A stretch of DNA of 64,000 bases from Aeromonas veronii (GCF_040215105.1 NZ_CP157875.1:1665501-1729500); one strand, 5' to 3'. Shown: positions 1-9,652, counted from the stretch's first letter. Translations and numbers: made by a program. The notes: generated by a model not told the origin, from the sequence alone.

Positions 1-61
1 ATTCGAACCTCCGACCCTCTACACCCCATGCAGATGCGCTACCTGGCTGCGCTACACACCG
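1..61 (-). tRNA. tRNA-Pro (anticodon GGG), 3' end cut by the window edge
   Basis: Read on the minus strand, the sequence starts CGGTGTGTAGC at 61 and runs through a D-arm (GCGCAGCCAGGTAGCGC), an anticodon loop ATGGGGT giving GGG, and a T-arm containing GGTTCGAAT, where the window ends. This matches the proL-type tRNA-Pro of enterobacteria closely. The acceptor 3' strand and CCA lie outside the window. It has its own sigma-70 promoter just upstream. Confidence 0.9.
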
Positions 62-89
62 ACGAGGTCAGCTCGGCTGACGGGGGCTG

Positions 90-118
90 AGTTTATGGAG
101 ATGGTCAGGTCCTGTCAA
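90..118 (-). promoter_or_regulatory. sigma-70 promoter of tRNA-Pro
   Basis: On the minus strand a perfect -35 TTGACA (113-118) is separated by 17 bases from a -10 TAAACT (90-95). The stretch after the -10 is GC-rich (CAGCCCCCG), the discriminator type seen at stringently controlled stable-RNA promoters. Transcription would start near 83, about 22 nt before the mature tRNA. Confidence 0.75.
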
Positions 119-221
119 CAGGGTAAATAGCACGCCGAGACTGTTCGCCTACTTTGCGAGCAACTTTGGATCAAAGTGCGACCAGTCGCTCAATCTGACG
201 CCATCATTCCGTCTCGCCGGC

Positions 222-251
222 CAAAAAAACGGCCACCCCGTGGGTGGCCGT
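222..251 (-). terminator. Rho-independent terminator of the dihydroorotase gene
   Basis: On the minus strand an 8-bp GC-rich stem (GGCCACCC / GGGTGGCC) with a short loop is followed directly by GTTTTTTT. It lies beyond the leftover second gene tail at 288-405, so a transcript from the dihydroorotase gene would run through that tail before ending here. Confidence 0.85.
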
Positions 252-287
252 CTGGCGCAGTGAGCGCATACCTTGCGTGAAGGTGGC

Positions 288-405
288 TCAGCGGTTGAAG
301 GTCAGTCGCTTGCCCAGCACCTTGTCGGTGACCTGACCGTTCTGCCAGGCGATCTGGCCGTTGACCAGGGTCATCTCAACGATGGCGCTCTGGAAGCGGT
401 TAACC
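288..405 (-). pseudogene. leftover 3' end of a second dihydroorotase gene copy
   Basis: This 118-bp stretch repeats, on the same strand, the last 114 bp of the intact gene at 413-526. Both end with codons for KRLTFNR and a TGA stop. They differ by about six base substitutions, one in-frame extra codon (QSAIVEM instead of QSTIEM) and a one-base difference at the far end, so this is not a recent perfect duplication. It has no start codon and stops 7 bp short of the intact gene's stop codon. The likeliest reading is the tail of an older or foreign allele left after recombination. Confidence 0.8.
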
Positions 406-412
406 TCTCATA

Positions 413-1756
413 TCAGCGATTGAAAGTCAGTCGCTTGCCCAATACCTTGTCGGTGACCTGACCGTTCTGCCAGGCGATCTGGCCGTTGACCAGGGTCATT
501 TCGATGGTGCTCTGGAAGCGATAACCGTTGAACGGCGACCAGCCGCAGAGATAGAGCAGGTTGCTGTCGTTGACCACGTAGGGCTTGCCGAGATCCAGCA
601 GCACCAGATCGGCGAAGTAACCCTCGCGGATGTAGCCGCGATCCTGCACCTGGAAGCGCTCGGCCACCGCGTGGGAGGTCTTCTTGACGATGGTCTCCAG
701 GGAGAACACGCCGTTGTGGTAGAGCTCCAGCAGGGCTTGCAGGGAGTGCTGCACCAGGGGCACGCCGGACGGTGCCTTGAAGTAGCTGTTTTGCTTCTCT
801 TCCCAGGTGTGGGGCGCGTGGTCGGTGGCGATGATGTCCAGCACGTCGTTGCGCACCGCATCCAGCAGGGCGTGTTGATCCGCCGCGCTCTTCACCGCCG
901 GGTTGCACTTGATCTGGCTGCCCAGGGTGTCGTAATCCGCTTCGTTGAAGAAGAGGTGATGGACGCACACCTCGGCGGTGATGTTCTTGTCCTTGAGATC
1001 CTTCAGATCCGGGGTGGCGGTGAAGAGCGACAGCTCCTTCGCCGTGGTCAGGTGCAGCACATGCAGCTTGGCGCCATATTGCTTCGCCAGTCCTACCGCC
1101 ATGCTGGAGGACTTGTAGCAGGCGTCGGCGCTGCGGATGCGGCCGTGTTCGCGCATCGGCACATCCTCGCCCCACTTGGCGCGGGCCTCGTCTTCCAGCA
1201 CCTTGATGGAGGGGGTGTCCTCGCAGTGGGTGACGATCATCACCGGGCTCTCGCGGAAGATGGCCGCCAGGGTCTCCTGATTGTCCACCAGCATGTTGCC
1301 GGTGGAGGCTCCCATGAAGATCTTGATGCCGCAGGATTGCTTGGGATCGAGCTTCTTGATCTCTTCCAGGTTGTCGTTGGTGGCACCCAGGTAGAAGCTG
1401 TAGTTGGCGGCGGCGGAGTTGGCGGCTATCTGGTATTTGGCTTCGAGGACATCGATGGTGGTGGTCTGGGGATTGACGTTGGGCATTTCCATGAAGCTGG
1501 TGGTACCACCGGCCACGGCGGCCCGGGATTCACTGGCGATGGTGCCCTTGTGGGTCAGGCCGGGCTCGCGGAAGTGGACCTGGTCGTCGATCATCCCGGG
1601 GATGAGGTGACGACCCGCGGCATCGATCACCACCGTATCCGGGGCGCTGATATCGGGGGCGATGCGGGCTATCCTTTCCCCCTCGATCAACACATCGGAA
1701 GCATAGATGCGGCCTTCGTTGACCAGGGTGGCGTTCTTGATAAGCAATTTGTTCAT
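413..1756 (-). CDS. pyrC: dihydroorotase (class I, COG0044 family)
   Basis: A 447-residue amidohydrolase that should cyclise N-carbamoyl-aspartate to dihydroorotate in pyrimidine synthesis. The family signature is present near residue 60 as DDQVHFREPG, and further metal-site motifs follow: KIFMGAS (lysine), THCED, LHVLHL and ATDHAPH. In the usual class I enzyme the first motif reads DxHxHxREPG; here the first histidine of the pair is glutamine. I recall this DDQVHF variant from a known subgroup found in Bacteroidetes and some gammaproteobacteria, so it is probably not a defect. The start at 1756 (MNKLLIKN) was chosen because the family begins there; the longer frame to 1825 adds 23 unrelated residues. 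It is divergent from the pterin-synthase gene, with about 80 bp between them. Confidence 0.88.
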   Translation of the reverse strand: MNKLLIKNATLVNEGRIYASDVLIEGERIARIAPDISAPDTVVIDAAGRHLIPGMIDDQVHFREPGLTHKGTIASESRAAVAGGTTSFMEMPNVNPQTTTIDVLEAKYQIAANSAAANYSFYLGATNDNLEEIKKLDPKQSCGIKIFMGASTGNMLVDNQETLAAIFRESPVMIVTHCEDTPSIKVLEDEARAKWGEDVPMREHGRIRSADACYKSSSMAVGLAKQYGAKLHVLHLTTAKELSLFTATPDLKDLKDKNITAEVCVHHLFFNEADYDTLGSQIKCNPAVKSAADQHALLDAVRNDVLDIIATDHAPHTWEEKQNSYFKAPSGVPLVQHSLQALLELYHNGVFSLETIVKKTSHAVAERFQVQDRGYIREGYFADLVLLDLGKPYVVNDSNLLYLCGWSPFNGYRFQSTIEMTLVNGQIAWQNGQVTDKVLGKRLTFNR

Positions 1757-1835
1757 GGGGGGTTCCAGTTCCTTTGCCGATAATCCGGGGTCATAATATC
1801 CCAAACTGCACTTTCTCTGTAGCAAGGTCTGAGTG

Positions 1836-2711
1836 ATGAAGTTATTTGTAAGAGATTTGACCGTTATCGACTCCAGCTATCTGTGTGAACGCCGTGGCAT
1901 GGTGGGGGAGAGCTGGCTGGTCGATATCGAAATGAGCGGTGAGCTCAACGAGATGAGCATGCTGCTGGACTTTGGCCGGGTGAAGAAGCTCATCAAGTCC
2001 ATCATCGACGACGAGGTGGATCACAAGCTGCTGGTCCCCACCGGCAGTGCCCTGGTGCAGATGGCCGAGCTGGACAATGGCGAGTGCACCGTGGACCTGC
2101 TGCGTCCGCACCGCTCCATCCATCTGCGCTGCCCGGCCCAGGCGTTCGCCTTCATCCCTGCTCCCCAGGTGGACAAGGAGTCGGTGACCCACTACCTGCT
2201 GGGCGTGCTGGCGACCCGTTTGCCGGGCAACATCAAGGATTTGTCGCTGACCTTGCGCTCGGAGCGCATCGATGGTGCCTTCTACCACTACAGCCATGGC
2301 CTGAAGAAGCACGACGGCAACTGTCAGCGCATCGCCCATGGTCACCGCTCGCCTGTCGAAATCCTGGTGGATGGGGAACGGGACGAGGAACTGGAGCTCA
2401 ACTGGGCCGAGCGCTGGAGTGACATCTACCTCGGTACCGAAGAGGACAAGGTGTCCCTGTCCGAACTCGATTTGAGTGAACAGGCCAAGGCTCAGCTGGG
2501 TGCGCATCACCTGGGCTTCAAGTACGTGGCGCCCCAGGGGCTGTTCCAGCTCGCCATGCCGGCGGCGGAGGTGGAGATGATCGACACCGACACCACCATA
2601 GAGCTGCTGGCCCACTACATCGCCCGCGAAGTGAAGAAGCAGGTGGGTGACAAGTTCGTGAAGATCGTCGCCTATGAAGGGGTGGGCAAGGGCGCCATCG
2701 CCTACGCCTGA
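1836..2711 (+). CDS. 6-pyruvoyl-tetrahydropterin synthase / QueD-like protein, two-domain
   Basis: A 291-residue cytosolic protein of the 6-PTPS/QueD family, whose members act on dihydroneopterin triphosphate in queuosine or pterin pathways. The usual family length is 120-140 residues; this one has two halves. The first half carries MLLDFGRVKKLIK and DEVDHKLL. The second half carries the zinc-site-like segment YHYSHGLKKHDG and RIAHGHRS. The exact reaction is not certain, because tandem versions may have lost one active site. An ATG at 1836 follows AAGG at 1824-1827; a GTG one codon earlier is also possible. A terminator follows at 2736. Confidence 0.8.
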   Translation: MKLFVRDLTVIDSSYLCERRGMVGESWLVDIEMSGELNEMSMLLDFGRVKKLIKSIIDDEVDHKLLVPTGSALVQMAELDNGECTVDLLRPHRSIHLRCPAQAFAFIPAPQVDKESVTHYLLGVLATRLPGNIKDLSLTLRSERIDGAFYHYSHGLKKHDGNCQRIAHGHRSPVEILVDGERDEELELNWAERWSDIYLGTEEDKVSLSELDLSEQAKAQLGAHHLGFKYVAPQGLFQLAMPAAEVEMIDTDTTIELLAHYIAREVKKQVGDKFVKIVAYEGVGKGAIAYA

Positions 2712-2735
2712 TCGGGCACCCAGCACGTTTCAAGC

Positions 2736-2760
2736 AAGGCTCCCGATGGGGGCCTTTTTG
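2736..2760 (+). terminator. Rho-independent terminator after the pterin-synthase gene
   Basis: A 9-bp stem AAGGCTCCC / GGGGGCCTT (one T-G pair) with a GAT loop runs into a tract of five T residues, 25 bp after the stop codon. Confidence 0.8.
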
Positions 2761-2785
2761 TTGCCTGTGTGCAGGTGGCCAGGTG

Positions 2786-3418
2786 TTAACTGCGACCCTG
2801 TGCCAGCAGACGCACCGCGAGCAGGCCCAGTACGGTGGCCATCAGATAACGCTGCACCGCGAGCCAGAGCCGGTTACGGGCAAACCAGCCAGCGATATGG
2901 GCGGCAGAAAGCGCAACTCCCAGGTTGACGGCGGCGCTGATGAGCAGCTGCACCGCGCCGAGCTGCAGGCTCTGGCCGAGCACGGATCCTGCCTCGGGGC
3001 TGATGAACTGGGGCAGCACGGAGAGATAGAAGATGGCCACCTTGGGGTTGAGCACGCTGGTGAGCAGCCCCATCAGAAACAGCCGGCCGGGGGAGTGGGC
3101 CGGCAGAGTCGAGGGCTCGAACGGCGAGCGGGAGCCGGGCCGAATGCCCTGCCAGGCCATCCACAGCAGGTAGAGGGCGCCAGCGACTTTGAGCAGTTCA
3201 TAGCCCATGGGGATCGCCATGAAGAGCGCGGTCAGGCCGACGGCGGCGCACAGCATGTGGACGCTGAAACCGAGCACCACGCCGCCCCAGGACATTATGC
3301 CCGCCACGCGCCCCTGACAGAGGGAGCGGGATAGCAGGTAAATCATGTTGGGGCCCGGGGTCAGGGCCATCAGCAGGGAGGCACCGGCAAACAGCAGCAG
3401 CTGGCTGAGGGAGATCAT
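2786..3418 (-). CDS. LysE/RhtB family amino acid exporter
   Basis: A 210-residue inner-membrane protein with about six hydrophobic segments, the standard length for this family of homoserine, threonine and lysine exporters. The N-terminal signature ALTPGPNMIYLLSRS and the LNPKVAIFYLSVLPQF motif after the third helix are diagnostic. The substrate cannot be told from sequence. It stands alone, converging on the pterin-synthase gene. Confidence 0.9.
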   Translation of the reverse strand: MISLSQLLLFAGASLLMALTPGPNMIYLLSRSLCQGRVAGIMSWGGVVLGFSVHMLCAAVGLTALFMAIPMGYELLKVAGALYLLWMAWQGIRPGSRSPFEPSTLPAHSPGRLFLMGLLTSVLNPKVAIFYLSVLPQFISPEAGSVLGQSLQLGAVQLLISAAVNLGVALSAAHIAGWFARNRLWLAVQRYLMATVLGLLAVRLLAQGRS

Positions 3419-3535
3419 GAGGGCATCCTGAGGGCAAACGGGCCAGAAGGCAGGGTCATCTGGCTATGCTGACGCAGGGGCGGGCGGCTGTCCGTGACCG
3501 GGCGCAGGCTTTCAATGTTTACTGGCGGGGGAGAA

Positions 3536-3560
3536 TGAAACAGGGGCCCGCAGGCCCCTG
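3536..3560 (-). terminator. Rho-independent terminator of the chemoreceptor gene
   Basis: On the minus strand CAGGGGCC / GGCCCCTG forms an 8-bp stem around a short loop and is followed by TTTCATTCT, 17 bp after the stop codon. Confidence 0.7.
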
Positions 3561-3576
3561 ATGTCGCATGCGCGAT

Positions 3577-5589
3577 TCAGGCACTGAGCCGGAAGCGCTG
3601 CACCAGCCCCTCCTGCTGCTCGGCCAGGGAGTCAAGCTGCTGGCTGGTCTCGGCCACCTTCTCGATGCCCTGATAGTTGAGATCCGAGATGTCCGAGATG
3701 CGGTTGAGGTTGGTGGCGATGTCGGCGCTGGTGGCCTGCTGCTGCTCGGCGGCGGAGGCTATCTGGCTCGACATGTCGCTGATGAGCACGACGATGCCCT
3801 GCACCTCTTCCATGGCGTTGTTGGCCTGGGAGCTCTGATCCATGCAGCTGTCCATCTCGCGGGAGCACTCCTGCATGACGTTGACCGCCCGGGCGACCCC
3901 CTGCTGCAGGTTCTCGATCATCTGCTGGATCTCGCTGGTGGACTGGGCGGTACGGCCCGCCAGGTTGCGCACTTCATCCGCCACCACCGCGAAGCCGCGA
4001 CCCTGCTCGCCGGCACGGGCCGCCTCGATGGCTGCGTTGAGGGCCAGCAGATTGGTCTGTTCGGCAATGCCGCGAATGACGTCCAGAATATTGCCGATCT
4101 GGCCGCTCATGGCGCTCACGTCGCCGATCACGGCGCCGGTTTGCTGCAACTTGCCCGCCAGCTGGTGGGTGGTGGTGATGTTGCCAGCCATCACCTTGCG
4201 GCCCATTTCGGAGGCCTTCTCCACGTCCTGAACCCGTTCCAGGGTCTGGTTGGCGGCCTGGGCCACTTCCCGCACCGAGGCTTCCATCTGGGTCATGGCG
4301 GCGGCGACCGAGGCGGTCTCCTGGCGCTGTTTCTCGAGGTCGGCGCGCACGGATTCCGTGGTGTGGCGGTTGTCGTGGGCGGCGCTGTTGAGCTGGTTGG
4401 AGGCTTGGGAGAGCTGCTTGAGCACATCCCCCATCTGCTGGATCAGCAGGTTGACCTGGCTGCCGAGCTGACCAAACTCGTTCTGACTCTTGAAGCCGAC
4501 CCGCTGGGTCATGTCGCCCTGGGTCACCTCGGTCAGCACCCGCAGCAGCTCCTTGAGAGGGCGGCGGATGGCCTTGCCGAGGGTGTAGGCCACCAGAATG
4601 GCCACCAGGATGGCGATGACGATGCTGATGGTCTGGGTAAGGGTGCTCTGGGTCTGCACCCGATCCGAGGCCTGGATGCTGGCGTTCATGAGCTGCTGGC
4701 TCTGGGTGGTGATCCCCTCCAGCTTGTTCTGGATGGCGACGATGAGCTGGCTCGCCTGCTTGCTCTGCTCGCGCATGGCCTGCTGCTGCTTCATCAGCGC
4801 CAGGTATTGGGCGAGTACCCCTTCGTTGCCCGTGGTGTCGCGCACGAACCCATGGACGTAGTGGCCCATGTTGTTGTCGAAGTCCTGGAGCTCACCCTGC
4901 AGATCCTTGATGGTGCTGTTGAAGCTCTCGATCTGCATCTTGTTGCGCTTGAGTGCACTCTCGATGGGGGCCGGGATGCTCTGGTTCAGGGCATCCATGG
5001 TGGAGAGTTCGATGGCGGAGAGCTTGGTGGTCAGGGTCTCGGAGAGCATCTTGATGAAGCTGTCGTCGATGGAGACCATCATGTCACCCAGGTTTTTCTT
5101 GAACTGGGGCAGGCTGACTTGAAATTGCCCCTTGGCCTGGTTCACCTTGTGCAGCCGGGTGAGCAGGGCCTCGTGTTCGGTGGGCAGGGTCTGGGTCAGT
5201 TGCAGGTAGTCGGCCACCAGCTTGGTCAGGGCCGTCATCTCTCCTTGCAGCTCAGGATGGGCTGCCACCTGGGCCTTGAGGGTCGCCAGCATCTGGTCGA
5301 CTTGGGCCTGAGCCTGCTGCAGCTCGGCCACTTCCCCGGGCAACAGCTTGGGATCCTGCTCGGTCAGCACGTCGGTGAGCCACTTGTTGGCGCTGAGGAG
5401 GCTGATCTGGGTCTGGCTGCTGGCGATCACCAGCGGCATGGATTGCTGGGTGACCTGACTCAGGGCCCCATTGAGCTCGCTCTGGCTGCGAAAGGTCAGT
5501 GCTGCGCTGGCGACCATGACGGCGACCAGGATGGCAAAGCCCAAATAGACTCTCTGTAAAATGGAGAGGTCTGACATTGTTTGTTTCAT
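3577..5589 (-). CDS. methyl-accepting chemotaxis protein
   Basis: A 670-residue chemoreceptor. A first membrane helix (about residues 14-33) precedes a helical periplasmic sensor of about 285 residues with no Cache-like pattern, probably a helical-bundle type. A second helix (about 320-341) leads into a HAMP domain and a cytoplasmic signalling hairpin whose conserved tip ([20 protein letters not shown]) lies near residue 510. It should signal through CheW/CheA to the flagellar motor. The ligand is unknown. No CheW-binding pentapeptide for CheR is visible at the C-terminus (ends VQRFRLSA). The start could also be the second methionine, 4 codons in. Confidence 0.92.
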   Translation of the reverse strand: MKQTMSDLSILQRVYLGFAILVAVMVASAALTFRSQSELNGALSQVTQQSMPLVIASSQTQISLLSANKWLTDVLTEQDPKLLPGEVAELQQAQAQVDQMLATLKAQVAAHPELQGEMTALTKLVADYLQLTQTLPTEHEALLTRLHKVNQAKGQFQVSLPQFKKNLGDMMVSIDDSFIKMLSETLTTKLSAIELSTMDALNQSIPAPIESALKRNKMQIESFNSTIKDLQGELQDFDNNMGHYVHGFVRDTTGNEGVLAQYLALMKQQQAMREQSKQASQLIVAIQNKLEGITTQSQQLMNASIQASDRVQTQSTLTQTISIVIAILVAILVAYTLGKAIRRPLKELLRVLTEVTQGDMTQRVGFKSQNEFGQLGSQVNLLIQQMGDVLKQLSQASNQLNSAAHDNRHTTESVRADLEKQRQETASVAAAMTQMEASVREVAQAANQTLERVQDVEKASEMGRKVMAGNITTTHQLAGKLQQTGAVIGDVSAMSGQIGNILDVIRGIAEQTNLLALNAAIEAARAGEQGRGFAVVADEVRNLAGRTAQSTSEIQQMIENLQQGVARAVNVMQECSREMDSCMDQSSQANNAMEEVQGIVVLISDMSSQIASAAEQQQATSADIATNLNRISDISDLNYQGIEKVAETSQQLDSLAEQQEGLVQRFRLSA

Positions 5590-5843
5590 TATTGTCCCGC
5601 TGTCGATGCAAAAGTCCCTTGCCTGAGTACCCCGTCCTTTTGGTACCCTGCATGCCCTGTGGTCATGCCTCTGGTACGGAAGACGTCTCCTTGGCTATCG
5701 GTATTTTTAACAATAACTGAAGGGATTTGGACAACGGCTGTGTCAAATATCGGCTTGTGTCACACTTGGCGAGCCTCGGCGGCATTTTTGGGATTCGCTT
5801 GGGGTTCGTGTAGAATTTTCTTTTTCATATAAAGGAGTTACCC

Positions 5844-6194
5844 ATGGCGCAAGAAACCATTTTCAGCAAAATCATCCGCAAGGAAATCCCCGCCGACATC
5901 CTTTATCAAGACGATCTGGTGACCGCGTTTCGCGACATCCAGCCCAAGGCCAAGACCCACATCCTGATCATCCCGAATGTGCTGATCCCCACGGTCAACG
6001 ACGTGGAACCCGATCATGAGCTGGCCCTTGGCCGGATGTTTACCGTGGCCCGCAAGCTGGCGAGCGACGCCGGGATCGCCGAGGACGGCTATCGCCTCAT
6101 CATGAACTGCAACCGTCATGGCGGGCAGGAGGTGTACCACATCCACCTGCACCTGGTCGGTGGTCAGCCCCTGGGACCCCTGCTCAGCCTGTGA
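5844..6194 (+). CDS. hinT: HIT-family purine nucleoside phosphoramidase
   Basis: A 116-residue cytosolic enzyme that hydrolyses AMP-N-linked phosphoramidates. The histidine triad HIHLHLV is near residue 100, and the N-terminus ([15 protein letters not shown]) is typical of HinT. AAGGAG sits 6 bases before the ATG. It is the first gene of a tight run that continues with a lipoprotein, ycfL, lpoB and a thiK-like gene, the order seen in E. coli apart from the added lipoprotein. Its stop overlaps the next start (GTGA). Confidence 0.95.
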   Translation: MAQETIFSKIIRKEIPADILYQDDLVTAFRDIQPKAKTHILIIPNVLIPTVNDVEPDHELALGRMFTVARKLASDAGIAEDGYRLIMNCNRHGGQEVYHIHLHLVGGQPLGPLLSL

Positions 6195-7615
6195 TCCGTG
6201 CCGTCTCCACTGCCGGCCTGTTGTTGGCCGGCCTGTTGATGGGGGGCTGCGCCTCCCACTGGCAGGATCTTTTCGTCTCCTATTCCGATCAGATGGTGCC
6301 CCAGCGCAACCTGCTGCTGCAGGGCAAGGCCGCTGATGCCTTGTCCGAGGTGCGTGACTCCACCCTGGGGGATGACACCTATGTGCTGGATCGGCTGGAG
6401 CAGGGGCGTATCGCCTGGCTCGCCAGCCAGGATGCGGCCAGCAAGCAGGCCTTCGCCGCCGCCGACAGCCGTCTCGCCTGGGAAGATAACCAGGCCCGCT
6501 ATCGGCTGAGCCGTGGCCTGGCCCAGGCGGGCAGCCTGCTCACCAATGATCAGACCCTGGGATATCTGGCGCCGGATTACGAGCGCACCATGCTGCATCA
6601 CTATCTGGCCCTCAACTACCTGCAGCGGGGGGAGCTGGAAGGTGCTCTGGTGGAGGTGCGCCGGGCCAATCAGGTGCAGGAGCAGGCCCTCAAGAGTCGG
6701 GCCGACGAGGTGCGTGCGGTCAAGAAGGAGGCGACGGCGGCGGGGGACGAGGCGCAGATGCGCCAGCTCATGTCGCGGGGGGCTCCGAGTCTCGACCGGC
6801 TCATCGGCCAGGTGAAAAACGGTTTCCAGAATGCATATACCTTCTATCTCTCCGGGGTGCTCTACGAGGCGAGCGGGGATCTCAACGACGCCTGGGTGGA
6901 TTACCAGCGGGGCTACCAGATAGCGCCGGACAACCAGAGTCTGCAGGATGCTTTGCTGCGTCTGGCCCGGCTGCGGGGCTCCCCGGACGAGATCCGCGAT
7001 ACCGAGAAGCGAGTGGGCCGCAAGGCCCCGCCGCTCGTCAAGGATCAGGGCCAGCTGGTGGTGTTGTTTGAAGATGGCCTGATCCCGGCGCGGCGGGAAC
7101 TGTTCCTGCCGCTGCCCATCGCCACCTCGGGCGGGGATTTTCGTACCTTTACCGTGGCGGTCCCCTATTACGACAATAGGAGTGCCAGTACCGGTCCCCT
7201 GACGGTGAGCCTTGGCAATCGCCACCAGCAGACCAGCTCCCTGGTGCGGCTCGAGGCCCTGGCCGCCAAGGATCTGCAGGAGCGGTTGCCCGGCATGTTG
7301 ACCCGCCAGGCCCTGCGACTGCTGGCCAAGGAGCAGCTCAGACGCTCCGCCGCCAAAGAAGGGGGGGATGTGGGCAACATTCTGGTCGGCATCTTCAATA
7401 CCCTGTCCGAGCGGGCCGATACCCGCAGCTGGCTGACCCTGCCGGCGGAGGCGAGCAGCTGGCAGGCCATGGTTCCGGCGGGGGAGGTGAGTCTCACCCT
7501 GGGGGCGGGCAGCGCCCTGCACACCCTGCCACTCAGGGTTCACAGCGGGCGCACCACCCTAGTGTGGGTGCAGCGCCTCGGCGCCGGTTTGACGACCCGG
7601 GTGATGCCGATCTAG
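6191..7615 (+). CDS. TPR-like lipoprotein (COG3014 family)
   Basis: A 474-residue lipoprotein. The signal peptide ends in the lipobox LLMGGC, so it is probably anchored to the outer membrane. Residues 30-280 are helical with repeated pairs typical of tetratricopeptide-like folds ([36 protein letters not shown]). The C-terminal part looks beta-rich. Its role is unknown; the position between hinT and ycfL/lpoB suggests envelope or peptidoglycan maintenance. The GTG start overlaps the hinT stop by 4 nt, which implies translational coupling. Confidence 0.8.
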   Translation: MIRAVSTAGLLLAGLLMGGCASHWQDLFVSYSDQMVPQRNLLLQGKAADALSEVRDSTLGDDTYVLDRLEQGRIAWLASQDAASKQAFAAADSRLAWEDNQARYRLSRGLAQAGSLLTNDQTLGYLAPDYERTMLHHYLALNYLQRGELEGALVEVRRANQVQEQALKSRADEVRAVKKEATAAGDEAQMRQLMSRGAPSLDRLIGQVKNGFQNAYTFYLSGVLYEASGDLNDAWVDYQRGYQIAPDNQSLQDALLRLARLRGSPDEIRDTEKRVGRKAPPLVKDQGQLVVLFEDGLIPARRELFLPLPIATSGGDFRTFTVAVPYYDNRSASTGPLTVSLGNRHQQTSSLVRLEALAAKDLQERLPGMLTRQALRLLAKEQLRRSAAKEGGDVGNILVGIFNTLSERADTRSWLTLPAEASSWQAMVPAGEVSLTLGAGSALHTLPLRVHSGRTTLVWVQRLGAGLTTRVMPI

Positions 7616-7685
7616 CGGGGGCTGCCCCGCCATTGGATAACGAATGCTCCCCCCGGGGAGCGATACACAGCGTGAGGTGATGATG

Positions 7686-8087
7686 ATGAAAGCCCCGATG
7701 GCTGCCCTGGCCCTGACACTGCTGCTGTCGGCCTGCAGCACCAATACCTCCGGCGTGGCGCTCTATGCACCGGCAGGGGGCGCGGCGACTCTGGAGACCC
7801 ACAACGGCTCCCTGGACGCGACCCTGACCGAACAGAGCCGGCGTCAGCAGAACGGCCTGTTGCAGGTCAACGTGATCCTGACCAACACCCAGTCCGGGGA
7901 CAACCATCTGCAATACCTGTTCTACTGGTACGATGGCAGCGGCCAGGAGGTGGCCAGTGATGGTCGCGGCTGGACCCCCATCAAGCTCCACGGCCACCAG
8001 AGCCGAACCCTGTCTGCCCTGGCACCCAATGGGAGCGCCCAGGGTTACAGGGTCTATGTACGCGAAGTGATTGAGGAATCGAACTGA
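7686..8087 (+). CDS. ycfL: YcfL-family lipoprotein
   Basis: A 133-residue lipoprotein with signal peptide and lipobox LLLSAC, followed by a small beta-sandwich-like domain (QVNVILTNTQ, QYLFYWYDGSG, GYRVYVREV), as in E. coli YcfL. Three ATG codons in a row lie at 7680-7688; the third is best placed for the GAGG at 7674. Its stop shares one base with the lpoB start (TGATG). YcfL always accompanies lpoB in related bacteria, so a role near PBP1b activation is suspected but unproven. Confidence 0.8.
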   Translation: MKAPMAALALTLLLSACSTNTSGVALYAPAGGAATLETHNGSLDATLTEQSRRQQNGLLQVNVILTNTQSGDNHLQYLFYWYDGSGQEVASDGRGWTPIKLHGHQSRTLSALAPNGSAQGYRVYVREVIEESN

Positions 8088-8683
8088 TGAAAATGAATCA
8101 TGCCCTGCTGATCCTGAGCGGCGCCCTGCTGCTCGGCGGTTGTTCCAGCACCACCGTCAGCTATGGCGATCCGACCGAAACCGAGACGGTGACCGTGGAT
8201 TACGGCTCAAGCGACCTGCAGGCCATCGCCGACAAGATGGCGGACTCCATGCTGAGCTCGCCGGCCACCAGCGAGATCACCGCAGGGGGGCGCCCCGTGA
8301 TGTTCATGGACTCCATTCGCAACAAGACGTCGGAGCACATCGACACCGAGGCCATCACCGATACCCTGCGCACCAAGCTGCTGCGCTCCGGCAAGTTCCG
8401 CTTCGTCGACATGAGCAAGGTGGCGGCGGTCAAGCAGCAGCTGGAATACCAGCAGGGCAGCGGCATGGTGGATCCCGCGACCATGGTGCGCATTGGCAAG
8501 CAGACCGGTGCCCGTTACATGGTCTATGGCAACCTCGCCAGCATCGTCAAGGACAACGGCAAGGTGAAGGACGTCTACTACCAGATGACCATGAACCTGA
8601 TGGATCTGGAAAACGGCGAGCTGCTCTGGGCCGATCAGAAAGAGATCCGCAAGCAGGCGAAGACCTCCACCTTTGGCTGGTAA
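8087..8683 (+). CDS. lpoB: penicillin-binding protein activator LpoB
   Basis: A 198-residue outer-membrane lipoprotein (lipobox LLLGGC) that reaches through peptidoglycan to stimulate PBP1b. After the lipobox a short linker (SSTTVSYGDPTETETVTVDY) leads to the globular domain with the family features SDLQAIADKMADSML, DSIRNKTSEHIDTEAITD and YMVYGNLASI. The linker is shorter than in E. coli LpoB. It lies between ycfL and the thiK-like gene, as in enterobacteria. Confidence 0.93.
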   Translation: MKMNHALLILSGALLLGGCSSTTVSYGDPTETETVTVDYGSSDLQAIADKMADSMLSSPATSEITAGGRPVMFMDSIRNKTSEHIDTEAITDTLRTKLLRSGKFRFVDMSKVAAVKQQLEYQQGSGMVDPATMVRIGKQTGARYMVYGNLASIVKDNGKVKDVYYQMTMNLMDLENGELLWADQKEIRKQAKTSTFGW

Positions 8684-9572
8684 GCCAGCTGGGGGAAACG
8701 GGGCTGCGCAGGCTCAGCGCGGCGATCTTGCCGAGCTGGCCCTGCTCGCCAGCCTGCCCGCTCCCTGGCGTGAGGGGCGCCTCGCGCCCCTGGGGGAGGG
8801 GCTGACCAACTGCAACTACCGGCTGACGCTCCCCTCGGGGCAGTGCGGTTTCTTGCGCTGTGGTCACCCGGAACCGGTGCGCCTTGGCATCGATCGCGCC
8901 ACCGAGTGGCAGCTCTATCAGGGGGCCATGGGGCAGGGGATCGCCTTGCCCTGTCATCACAGCGATCCAGCCACGGGCCTGATGCTGCTGGCCTGGTGCG
9001 AGGAGCCGAACTGGCTGCTGGCCCCGCCGCCACCGGACGAGCAACCCCGGCTGCTGGCCGAGGTGCTCGGCCGCATGCACCGTTTGCCGGTGCCCAGGGT
9101 GGTGATGGCGGTACGGGCCCACGCCAGGGGGTATCGTGATCGGCTGGCCCAGGTGCCGGAGTGGCTGCCCGCCCTTGAGCGAGCCCTGCTCGCGAGCCGG
9201 GAGCCGGACGATTGCTGGCTCCCTTGTCACCACGATCTCAATCCGGCTAACTTGTTGGGGCGAAAACCCTGGGTCATCGACTGGGAGTATGGTGCCGCCG
9301 GTCACCCGGGTTTCGAGCTTGCCAGCATAGTGCGCACTCACGGCTGGAGCGAAGAACAGCAGCGCCAGTTGGAGAGCTGCTATCTTGAAGGCATAGGGCT
9401 TGAGGGCGCGGGAGAAGGGCATAAGCTGCTCAATGGCAAGGGATTTCAGGCCGAGGCCTTCCTGCCATGGGTCGATTACATCGGGCTGCTGTGGGGGCTC
9501 TTGATGGCCGAGCAGCAGCCAGGTCCCGATTATCAGGCGCTGATCGACAAGAACCGCCGCCGCCTGGAATAG
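8673..9572 (+). CDS. thiK: thiamine kinase-like phosphotransferase
   Basis: A 299-residue protein of the aminoglycoside/choline-kinase fold. It carries the catalytic loop CHHDLNPANLL and the metal-binding VIDWEYG. By position after lpoB and by these motifs it corresponds to ThiK, which phosphorylates thiamine during salvage. The only upstream start found is TTG at 8673, inside lpoB (11-nt overlap), so the true start could be slightly further in. Choline or another small alcohol as substrate cannot be excluded. Confidence 0.75.
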   Translation: MAGKPAGGNGAAQAQRGDLAELALLASLPAPWREGRLAPLGEGLTNCNYRLTLPSGQCGFLRCGHPEPVRLGIDRATEWQLYQGAMGQGIALPCHHSDPATGLMLLAWCEEPNWLLAPPPPDEQPRLLAEVLGRMHRLPVPRVVMAVRAHARGYRDRLAQVPEWLPALERALLASREPDDCWLPCHHDLNPANLLGRKPWVIDWEYGAAGHPGFELASIVRTHGWSEEQQRQLESCYLEGIGLEGAGEGHKLLNGKGFQAEAFLPWVDYIGLLWGLLMAEQQPGPDYQALIDKNRRRLE

Positions 9573-9652
9573 GGGGAGCGAACTTGCCGAACAAGGGGCT
9601 CACCGCTGACTCACCCGACACGACGCTAGTATCTCAACGATTGGAGGCATGC

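Noticed and set aside
273-461. Plus-strand 62-codon frame near the start
   Set aside because: Antisense of the two dihydroorotase gene tails.
3568-5559. Plus-strand frame of 663 codons opposite the chemoreceptor
   Set aside because: Leu/Gly/His-rich antisense shadow; the minus strand gives a textbook chemoreceptor.
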